A DNA stretch of 12,222 bases from CAYNSB01 sp964399625. GTDB taxonomy: Bacteria; Planctomycetota; Phycisphaerae; Phycisphaerales; UBA1924. Below, piece after piece: positions 6,565 through 11,840 of the stretch; position 1 is the first letter of the stretch, and each line of letters begins with the position of its first letter. A program made the translations under genes and the position numbers. Location: positions 1 through 12,222 of the forward strand of contig CAYNSB010000073.1 of the NCBI GenBank assembly GCA_964399625.1, read 5' to 3'. The notes under the pieces were generated by a model. That model made no database searches and was not told the DNA's origin. It was given only the letters and a program-made list of their open reading frames with translations.

Positions 6565-7740
6565 ATGTCCGACCACGAAATCCCGCTGAGCCGCCCCGAC
6601 ATCACCGATCTGGAGGTCGATCTGGTCGTGCAGACGCTCCGCTCGGGCCGGCTGTCCATCGGGCCCGTGCTCGAGAGATTTGAGAAGCTCATCGCGGCCC
6701 GCGCCGGCGCCCGCCACGCCGTGGGCGTTTGCTCGGGCACCGCGGGGCTCCAGCTCGTGATGCAGTCCCTGGGCATCGGCCCGGGGGACGAGGTGATCAC
6801 CACGCCGTTCAGCTTCATCGCCTCGAGCAACTGCATTCTCTACGTCGGCGCGACGCCGGTCTTCGTCGATATCTGCCCCAAGACACTGAACATGGACCCG
6901 GCGCTCGTCGAGCGCGCGATCACCCGGCGCACCAAGGCGATCCTTGCCGTTGAGACGTTCGGCAATCCCGCGTACATGGACGCGTACGCCTCGATCGCCG
7001 CGCGGCACGAGCTCCCCCTCATCGAGGACTGCTGCGAGGCCTTGGGCGCGAGCCTGAAGGGACGAGCCTGCGGCTCGTTCGGGCGGGCGGGCGTCTTTGG
7101 GTTCTACCCCAATAAGCAGATCACCACGGGCGAGGGCGGCATGATCGTCACCGACGACGAGAACGTCGCCGACATGTGCCGGTCGCTGCGGAACCAGGGG
7201 CGGGCCGTGGGCACCGCGGGCGCGGCGGGTCGCTCGGCCAACGTGGGAAGCTGGCTCTCGCACGCACGCCTCGGGTACAACTTCCGGATGTCGGAAGTCA
7301 ACGCCGCGCTGGGCGTCGCGCAGATGCGGCGCCTGGACGACATCCTCAAGGACCGACGCCGCGTTGCCGACCTCTACACGCGCCGCCTGATGGCGACCAA
7401 GGACGTGATCCTTCCCACGCTCCTTCCCGAGACGGACATGAGCTGGTTCGTCTTCGTCGTGCGCCTTGCCGCCGGGTACACCCAGACGGAGCGGGACCGG
7501 GTCATCTCTGGGCTGCGGACGCACGAGATCGGCTCGGGCGACTATTTCCCGTGCATCCACCTGCAGCCGTTCTATCGCGAGCGCTTCGGGTTCTCCCCGG
7601 GCATGTTCCCGATCGCCGAGAGCGTGAGCCAGCGAACGATCGCCTTGCCCTTCTACAACCAGCTCACGGAGCACGATGTGGAGCTTGTGTGCCGAACGCT
7701 GGAAACGATGATCCAGCGTGAGAATCTGGTGCGAAACTAG
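6565..7740 (+). CDS. DegT/DnrJ/EryC1-family PLP-dependent sugar aminotransferase
   Basis: This 391-residue protein is a fold-type I PLP enzyme of the DegT/DnrJ/EryC1 family. These transfer an amino group, usually from glutamate, to a keto-sugar nucleotide in lipopolysaccharide, S-layer or glycan biosynthesis. The family blocks are complete: IPLSRPDIT at the N-terminus, SGTAGLQLVMQSLGIGPGDEVITTPFSF (57-84), PVFVDI, the cofactor motif IEDCCEALGA with Asp155, the catalytic lysine in GFYPNKQITTGEGGMIV (Lys184), and LGYNFRMSEVNAALGVAQM. The C-terminal NTQ-like region reads IHLQPFYRERFGF. Length is normal. The sugar substrate cannot be read from sequence, and no glycosyltransferase or sugar epimerase lies nearby. 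It follows dnaA after 96 bases. Confidence 0.94.
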   Translation: MSDHEIPLSRPDITDLEVDLVVQTLRSGRLSIGPVLERFEKLIAARAGARHAVGVCSGTAGLQLVMQSLGIGPGDEVITTPFSFIASSNCILYVGATPVFVDICPKTLNMDPALVERAITRRTKAILAVETFGNPAYMDAYASIAARHELPLIEDCCEALGASLKGRACGSFGRAGVFGFYPNKQITTGEGGMIVTDDENVADMCRSLRNQGRAVGTAGAAGRSANVGSWLSHARLGYNFRMSEVNAALGVAQMRRLDDILKDRRRVADLYTRRLMATKDVILPTLLPETDMSWFVFVVRLAAGYTQTERDRVISGLRTHEIGSGDYFPCIHLQPFYRERFGFSPGMFPIAESVSQRTIALPFYNQLTEHDVELVCRTLETMIQRENLVRN

Positions 7741-7846
7741 CGTTCCAACGAGGCCCGATCGCGAAAAACGCGACGTTCTCGGACCCGCTGCTCAACCATC
7801 GCCCGGCCCGATCCGATCTCTGTTTCAAGAGCATTTCCGTGCTCGC

Positions 7847-7852
7847 AAGGAG
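7847..7852 (+). promoter_or_regulatory. Shine-Dalgarno AAGGAG that sets the pilin-like start at GTG 7859
   Basis: AAGGAG lies 6 bases before GTG 7859. This start leaves a short basic leader peptide ahead of the pilin signature. A frame-open start at 7718 would overlap the preceding gene and add an implausible leader. Confidence 0.7.
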
Positions 7853-7858
7853 CCATCC

Positions 7859-8275
7859 GTGGTTCGAGGTGTCCTGTATCGCCGAGCCTTTACGCTCATC
7901 GAGCTGATCGCGGTGATCGTCGTTCTCGCGATTCTCGCGGGCGTGGCGATCCCCAAGTACATCGACTACTCAACCAGCGCCAAGGCTTCCGCGACCAAGG
8001 CGACTCTCGGCGGCGTGCGCAGCGCGATCGCCAACTTCTACGGCAACTCCTCGATGAGCTCGACCGCGACGTTCCCCACGCTCGTGCAGCTCCAGACGAC
8101 CGGAACCGTCCTGCAGGAAGTGATCCCGGCGAACCCCTACAACAACGCCGCGACCATCGCCGCCGCGACCTGGGCCGCCACCCCGCCCGTCTCAGGGGCC
8201 AACGGGTGGAACTACGACGCGAGCAACGGCAAGTTCTGGGCGAACAGCAACGTCGCCGGCGAGAACGCCTGGTAA
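7859..8275 (+). CDS. Type IV pilin-like / type II secretion pseudopilin-like protein
   Basis: From GTG 7859 this is a 138-residue prepilin. The leader MVRGVLYRRA is short and basic. The mature N-terminus would be FTLIELIAVIVVLAILAGVA, the class III signal with Phe at +1 and Glu at +5 (Glu15 of the precursor). Residue -1 is Ala instead of the usual Gly. The hydrophobic helix spans about 11-35 and the globular part follows. The C-terminal region (ANPYNNAA, then NGWNYDASNGKFWAN) resembles the Asn-Pro-Tyr and Tyr/Trp-rich end of GspG-like pseudopilins. Prepilin peptidase would be needed for maturation, but no secretion or pilus gene is nearby. Planctomycetes encode many isolated proteins with this N-terminus, so the role (pseudopilus, adhesin or other surface protein) is open. 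Confidence 0.85.
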   Translation: MVRGVLYRRAFTLIELIAVIVVLAILAGVAIPKYIDYSTSAKASATKATLGGVRSAIANFYGNSSMSSTATFPTLVQLQTTGTVLQEVIPANPYNNAATIAAATWAATPPVSGANGWNYDASNGKFWANSNVAGENAW

Positions 8276-8322
8276 TCGGCTCCCGGTAGGGGCCCCTCTC
8301 CTTCCCTGTTGCCGGCGAGCGC

Positions 8323-8351
8323 TTGGCCTCCGCCCGAGCCGCGCCTATCGT
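8323..8351 (+). promoter_or_regulatory. Candidate rpmB promoter
   Basis: TTGGCC (8323-8328), a 17-base spacer and TATCGT (8346-8351) followed by T, 26 bases before the start codon. The -10 is identical to that proposed for rpmA. Confidence 0.5.
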
Positions 8352-8377
8352 TTCCACCTATCTCAACGAGGTGACCC

Positions 8378-8656
8378 ATGCCCCGCGTGTGCGCATTTAC
8401 CGGCAAGAAGACATCGTTTGGCAAGAAGCGCGCCTGGCGCGGACAGGCGATCACCAAGGGCGGCTTCGGTCTCAAGCCGACCGGCATCTCGCCCCGCACC
8501 TTCAAGCCCAATCTGCAGGAAGTGACCGCGATCGTCGACGGAGCCCCGACGCGGGTGCTCGCCTCGACCCGCGCGATCCGCTCGGGCATGGTGGTCAAGC
8601 CCCTCAAGCGCAAGTTCGGGTACACCCGCCAGCAGAAGGGCCAGGCGACCCACTGA
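8378..8656 (+). CDS. rpmB: 50S ribosomal protein bL28
   Basis: This 92-residue basic protein is bL28 of the large ribosomal subunit. It begins MPRVCAFTGKKTSFG, matching the CxxTGK start of the family. It continues with PRTFKPNLQEV, the usual RRFxPNLQ block, and VLASTRAIRSGMVVKPLKRKFG, the usual alRsGxVxK block. GAGGTGA (8368-8374) gives a good ribosome-binding site ahead of ATG 8378. rpmG (bL33), a common partner, is not adjacent. A strong terminator follows within 35 bases and a promoter candidate precedes it, so rpmB is probably monocistronic. Confidence 0.96.
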   Translation: MPRVCAFTGKKTSFGKKRAWRGQAITKGGFGLKPTGISPRTFKPNLQEVTAIVDGAPTRVLASTRAIRSGMVVKPLKRKFGYTRQQKGQATH

Positions 8657-8687
8657 CCCAGGCCTTTCATTCGTGAGCTCGTTGGTC

Positions 8688-8721
8688 GCAACCCGCCCCG
8701 AACCGGCGGGTTGCGTTCTTT
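8688..8721 (+). terminator. Rho-independent terminator after rpmB
   Basis: GCAACCCGCC (8688-8697) pairs perfectly with GGCGGGTTGC (8705-8714) around a 7-base loop, followed by GTTCTTT. It lies between rpmB and mcsA and argues against an mcsA start at GTG 8673. Confidence 0.85.
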
Positions 8722-8751
8722 CCGGAGCGCCGAGAGCCGACGCTGGACGAC

Positions 8752-8757
8752 TACCAT
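8752..8757 (+). promoter_or_regulatory. Candidate -10 (TACCAT) for the mcsA operon
   Basis: TACCAT lies at -14 to -9 relative to ATG 8766, giving a transcription start at or within a few bases of the start codon. No Shine-Dalgarno precedes the ATG. There is no convincing -35, so this is suggestive only. Confidence 0.3.
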
Positions 8758-8765
8758 TGCCCACG

Positions 8766-9338
8766 ATGAAGTGCGATCGGTGCGAACGCGAGGCGACGGT
8801 GCACGAGCTGCGCGTCGCGGGCGGAAAGAAGGTGGAACGCCACCTCTGCGAGCAGTGCGCACGCGACGACGGGATCGCCGTGCCCGGCGGCGTCAGCGTG
8901 CCCGAACTCATCGAAAAGATGCTCACCCCCGGAGCCACCGGCTCCACCAAGCCCGCGACACCCGCCACGCCCCCGGAGCCCGCTTGCCCCACGTGCGGCA
9001 CCACGTACTCGCAGTTCCGCCAGAGCGGGCAGTTGGGATGTCCGCGGTGCTACGAAGCATTCGAGGGGGAACTGGGCCCGCTGCTCGAGCGCTGGCACGA
9101 GGGAGGGTCGCACCACGTGGGCAAGGTGCCCGCCCGCGCTCTGCGCACGGGAGCGCCCACGCCCGCGATGGCTCCCGCGGTGCTCGGAGGGGCCGAGCAG
9201 CACGCTAAGAAGATCCAGGCCCTTCGCAAGCAGCTCGAGGAAGCGGTCCGAAGCGAGCAGTACGAGCGCGCCGCGACGCTCCGCGACGAGATCCAGCGCC
9301 TGAGCACACTGGGCGGCACGATCGCCCCCGGAGCCTGA
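8766..9338 (+). CDS. mcsA: McsA-type zinc-finger / UVR-domain activator of protein arginine kinase
   Basis: McsA binds and activates the arginine kinase McsB in Firmicutes. The 190-residue product has the full layout: four CxxC pairs at 3-6, 28-31, 74-77 and 92-95, able to bind two zinc ions, then a UVR domain at about 149-179 (KKIQALRKQLEEA, YERAATLRDEIQRL). Length is close to Bacillus McsA (about 185). A Pro/Thr/Ala-rich linker (about 55-72) separates the two zinc halves. ATG 8766 is chosen because it begins the first CxxC (MKCDRC) and because a terminator occupies the space before it. mcsB starts 3 bases after the stop. There is no ctsR upstream. Confidence 0.93.
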   Translation: MKCDRCEREATVHELRVAGGKKVERHLCEQCARDDGIAVPGGVSVPELIEKMLTPGATGSTKPATPATPPEPACPTCGTTYSQFRQSGQLGCPRCYEAFEGELGPLLERWHEGGSHHVGKVPARALRTGAPTPAMAPAVLGGAEQHAKKIQALRKQLEEAVRSEQYERAATLRDEIQRLSTLGGTIAPGA

Positions 9339-9341
9339 GCC

Positions 9342-10442
9342 ATGCCGCTTCCGCCGCTCGAATCCACGACGGAATGGCTCCGTGGGGAGGGGCAGGCGTC
9401 CGACGTCGTGATGTCGTCGCGCGTCCGCCTGGCACGGAACATCGCGGGCCTGCCCTTTATGGGGCGCACGTCGCCCGAGCAGCGCGCGCAGGTCCTCCGC
9501 GCGTGCCATGAGGCGGTGGTGCGCGCCGCGCTCGCGTCCACGGTCGCCTGGGTCGATCTGGCTCGCGCGACGCCCGTCGAGCGCACGCTGCTCGTCGAGC
9601 GCCACCTCATCAGCCAGCAGTTGAGCAAGGGACGCAAGGTCAGCATGGGCGCGGCGGAGGAAAGCACCGGCGGCGAGCACGAGCCGCGCGCCGTCGCCTT
9701 CTCGCTGCCCGATGAACGCGTCTCGATCATGATCAACGAGGAGGACCACCTCCGCGTGCAGGTCATCCGCTCGGGGCTCGAGCTCGCGGCGGCGCTGAAG
9801 GAGGCGAGCGACGCCGACGATCGGCTCGAGGCATCGCTGGACTTCGCCTACTCGCCGCGCTTCGGATATCTCACGGCGTGCCCCACCAACGTCGGCACGG
9901 GCATTCGTCTCTCCGTGATGCTGCACCTCCCCGCGCTCAAGATCACCGGAAACATGGAGAAGGTCGAGCGCGCCGCCAAGGACATGTCCCTTGCCGTGCG
10001 CGGGTTCTACGGCGAGGGAAGCCAGGCGACGGGCGATCTGTACCAGATCTCAAACCAGACCACGCTGGGCAAGCCCGAGACGGTGCTGCTGCACGAGCTC
10101 GAGCAAGAAATCCTCCCTCGCGTGATCGATTACGAGCGCGCCGCGCGTCGCACGCTCACCACCAAGCGACGCACCGAGTTCGAGGACCAGTGCCATCGCG
10201 CTCTGGGCACGCTCCGCTCGGCACGCCTCATGACAACCGAAGAATCCATGCAGCTCCTGAGCCTCGTCCGCCTGGGCGCACTGACGGGCGTGCTGCAGGA
10301 CGTGGACGTGCGGCGCGTCAACCAGCTCGTCCTGCTCACGCAGCCCGCCCACCTGCAACAGGCCCTGGGGCAGACGCTGGGGCAGGAGGAGCGTCGCTCG
10401 GCCCGCGCGAGTGTCCTCCGCGAACGACTGGGCGCGGACTGA
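9342..10442 (+). CDS. mcsB: Protein arginine kinase McsB
   Basis: McsB is a phosphagen-kinase-fold enzyme that phosphorylates protein arginines, a tag for ClpCP degradation in Firmicutes. The 366-residue product has every family block: SSRVRLARN (25-33), the catalytic acidic loop MINEEDHLRVQ (130-140), and the active-site cysteine loop YLTACPTNVGTG with Cys180. These are followed by SVMLHLPAL, the phosphate-binding segment RGFYGEGSQATGDLYQISNQ (220-239), and the C-terminal EESMQLLSLVRLGALTGVL (300-318). These features predict an active kinase. The C-terminal motif that is RDxxRA in Bacillus-type McsB reads RRSARA (351-356), so the Asp is replaced by Arg. GGAG (9330-9333) lies inside the mcsA end, suggesting coupled translation. 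No clpC or ctsR is in the window. Confidence 0.95.
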   Translation: MPLPPLESTTEWLRGEGQASDVVMSSRVRLARNIAGLPFMGRTSPEQRAQVLRACHEAVVRAALASTVAWVDLARATPVERTLLVERHLISQQLSKGRKVSMGAAEESTGGEHEPRAVAFSLPDERVSIMINEEDHLRVQVIRSGLELAAALKEASDADDRLEASLDFAYSPRFGYLTACPTNVGTGIRLSVMLHLPALKITGNMEKVERAAKDMSLAVRGFYGEGSQATGDLYQISNQTTLGKPETVLLHELEQEILPRVIDYERAARRTLTTKRRTEFEDQCHRALGTLRSARLMTTEESMQLLSLVRLGALTGVLQDVDVRRVNQLVLLTQPAHLQQALGQTLGQEERRSARASVLRERLGAD

Positions 10443-10446
10443 AACC

Positions 10447-10451
10447 GGAGG
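10447..10451 (+). promoter_or_regulatory. Shine-Dalgarno GGAGG that sets the comF start at GTG 10457
   Basis: GGAGG lies 5 bases before GTG 10457, in the 14-base gap after the mcsB stop. It makes this GTG a better start than the ATG codons at 10628 and 10634, which lie inside the gene. Confidence 0.65.
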
Positions 10452-10456
10452 CCTGC

Positions 10457-11374
10457 GTGGACTCCGCATCCGATCGTGAGCCCAAGTTTCGATGGCCTCC
10501 CGGCCCTCCAGCGCACGCTGCTGGCACTTCCAAGTTGACGTCGCCGAGCACTCCGGCGCGGGAGTCCGCCTGGGAACAGATCGAGCGTGTCTGGCTGGGG
10601 CTCCACACGCCGCCACTGGCACGCCGCATGGCGATGAGCGGATGGTCACCGGATGATCGAGGCGTGTACTGCTGGCGCTGCGGCAGGACAATCGGTCCGA
10701 GTGAGAGCGATGACCGTGGGTGTCCCCGTTGCAGGGCCGAAGATCTGCCGTGGGAGCGCCTCGTGCGACTGGGATCGTTCGAGGGCCTCATCCGAGACAT
10801 GGTCCACGAGGTGAAGTTCACCCGCTGGAGGCGCCTGGGACACGATCTTGGCGTGCTGGTGGGAAGGGCCGTGGCGGGCGAGATGGCCCGTGTTGGTGTT
10901 GATCCCTCACGCGCCATCGTCGTTCCGGTCCCGATGAGCACGTGGCGACGCCTCACGCGAGGTATCGATCACACGCAGACGATCGCTCGTGGCGTCGCCC
11001 AGGTCCTCGGAACGCGGGTCGTTCGAGCGATGTCCCGCAGGCATCGACCCACGCAGTGGAGCGTCCCGGCGAGCAGACGGCACGCGAATGTCGCGACGTC
11101 CTTTCGGTCTTTGGAAGGTACACTGCCGGACGCGTCCCTGATCGTTCTCGTGGACGACGTCACGACGACCAGGTCGACGCTCCGCGCGGCGTGCAACACG
11201 CTACGGAAGGGCCCGCGATCGCAGAAATCGTCGGAGATTGGTCGAATTTGGACTGCCGTAATCGGCGTGACCCCCGAACCGGAACATGACCGCCGCGCAC
11301 GCTTGGACAGCCCAGATCCCGGCTTTCCCGGCGATACGATGAAAGTCGAAAAAGTGGAGATGGGGGACGCTTGA
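10457..11374 (+). CDS. comF: ComF-family zinc-finger phosphoribosyltransferase-like protein
   Basis: ComF proteins (ComFC, GntX) combine a zinc finger with a type I phosphoribosyltransferase fold and are needed for DNA uptake in naturally competent bacteria; their substrate is not established. From GTG 10457 it is 305 residues. An N-terminal extension (1-65) precedes the zinc finger (C72, C75, C89, C92). Then come LGSFEGLIRDMVHEVKF (106-121), VPVPMSTWRRLTRGIDHT (157-172) and RRHANVATSF, and the PRPP loop LVDDVTTTRST (231-241). A last strand, WTAVIGVTP, is followed by a charged tail of about 32 residues not typical of the family. It is the third gene of the mcsA-mcsB operon. A promoter-like -35 overlaps its stop codon. 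No other competence gene is visible. Confidence 0.9.
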   Translation: MDSASDREPKFRWPPGPPAHAAGTSKLTSPSTPARESAWEQIERVWLGLHTPPLARRMAMSGWSPDDRGVYCWRCGRTIGPSESDDRGCPRCRAEDLPWERLVRLGSFEGLIRDMVHEVKFTRWRRLGHDLGVLVGRAVAGEMARVGVDPSRAIVVPVPMSTWRRLTRGIDHTQTIARGVAQVLGTRVVRAMSRRHRPTQWSVPASRRHANVATSFRSLEGTLPDASLIVLVDDVTTTRSTLRAACNTLRKGPRSQKSSEIGRIWTAVIGVTPEPEHDRRARLDSPDPGFPGDTMKVEKVEMGDA

Positions 11375-11398
11375 CCGCCCGGGGGGTGGTGCTACACT
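11371..11398 (+). promoter_or_regulatory. Candidate rRNA operon promoter overlapping the comF stop codon
   Basis: TTGACC (11371-11376), a 16-base spacer and TACACT (11393-11398) preceded by TGC as an extended -10. The -35 matches consensus at five of six positions and contains the comF TGA. A G+C-rich discriminator (CCCTCCTG) follows, as at stringently controlled stable-RNA promoters. It is the best promoter candidate in the window, and 16S is the only gene downstream. Confidence 0.6.
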
Positions 11399-11621
11399 CC
11401 CTCCTGCCGATTGGGAAACCAGTTGGACATCCGAACCGACGAGGTTCGGATTGCCTTCCCGCCGTGGGCTTGCCTGCGACGGGTCGCCATCCTTGACAAG
11501 TGAGCAGTTGGTAACCGCGAGAATGCGAGGTCTCGACAGGGGGCACACCCCGCCGATTCAACGTCGGCCGTCGAGGTCTATGCCCGCAAGGGCAAAGTTG
11601 GCTCCAGGGTCACAGCTGGGG

Positions 11622-11685
11622 CGGCTTGCGTTCTCGTGCCTGATCGATCGTCGTCAAACACGATTGATCAAGTGAAAGCAAGCCG
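11622..11685 (+). repeat. Two-tier inverted repeat in the rRNA leader
   Basis: An outer perfect 8-bp stem, CGGCTTGC (11622-11629) with GCAAGCCG (11678-11685), encloses an inner 9-bp stem, 11641-11649 with 11662-11670 (one G-U pair). An internal loop separates the two tiers. This is a probable RNA structure for leader folding or processing. Confidence 0.6.
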
Positions 11686-11745
11686 AGCACGCGGGATTGC
11701 CTCCCGCGCGTCGAGGGTCGTATCCAAAAGATCGATTCTCGGCAA

Positions 11746-11778
11746 TGACCGGTCTCTGTCTTCGGACAGAGATTGTCA
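11746..11778 (+). repeat. Long UUCG-tetraloop hairpin in the rRNA leader
   Basis: TCTCTGTC (11753-11760), loop TTCG, GACAGAGA (11765-11772), extended by two G-U pairs and, after a bulged C, by TGAC/GTCA. The cUUCGg loop is exceptionally stable and marks a structured RNA. No U-tract follows, so it is not a terminator. Confidence 0.75.
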
Positions 11779-11787
11779 CAGGCAAAC

Positions 11788-11800
11788 GCTTCTTTGAAGC
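11788..11800 (+). promoter_or_regulatory. boxA-like antitermination motif
   Basis: GCTTCTTTGAAGC lies 41 bases before 16S. It resembles the boxA cores of other rRNA leaders (TGTTCTTTGAAAA in Bacillus, TGCTCTTTAACAA in E. coli). Position and sequence fit binding of the NusB/NusE antitermination complex. It is also self-complementary (GCTTC/GAAGC), which weakens the call. Confidence 0.45.
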
Positions 11801-11840
11801 ATCCCGGGCTGTCGCAAGACAGACTCGGATCAATGAATTT

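Larger units (their letters stand above)
11399..11840 (+). other. Structured 5' leader of the rRNA operon
   Basis: This stretch has no credible protein-coding frame. It holds a succession of hairpins: 11429-11451 (9-bp perfect stem), 11518-11535, 11552-11568, 11581-11594 (GCAA tetraloop), 11622-11685 (two-tier stem), 11690-11708, 11746-11778 (UUCG tetraloop) and 11809-11822 (GCAA tetraloop). With the promoter at 11371 it would be a leader of about 435 bases. A separate small RNA encoded in the first half cannot be excluded; I could not match it to 6S, SRP, RNase P or tmRNA. Confidence 0.6.

Noticed and set aside
5962..7674. Very long open frame (570 codons) on the minus strand opposite dnaA and the aminotransferase
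   Set aside because: It is the antisense shadow of two strongly coding genes in G+C-rich DNA; its translation is low-complexity and His/Arg/Gly-rich.
7718..7858. Upstream extension of the pilin-like protein into the aminotransferase gene
   Set aside because: It would add 47 residues ahead of a pilin leader that must be short; GTG 7859 has AAGGAG at ideal spacing.
8673..8765. mcsA start at GTG 8673
   Set aside because: A strong terminator hairpin lies inside this stretch, and the McsA family begins at the first CxxC.
11429..11451. 9-bp hairpin near the start of the rRNA leader as a terminator of the mcsA-mcsB-comF operon
   Set aside because: The stem is good, but no U-tract follows (TGCCTTCCC), so intrinsic termination is not supported.
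11493..11524. Perfect -35 hexamer TTGACA in the rRNA leader as a second rRNA promoter
   Set aside because: No acceptable -10 lies 16-18 bases downstream; the nearest candidate, GAGAAT, needs a 20-base spacer.
11399..11640. 6S, SRP, tmRNA, RNase P RNA or tRNA in the rRNA leader
   Set aside because: None of the conserved signatures I know for these RNAs could be found, including a T-loop or the SRP tetraloop motif.
11451..11675. Open frame within the rRNA leader
   Set aside because: There is no codon bias, no ribosome-binding site and no recognisable product, and it overlaps stable RNA hairpins.
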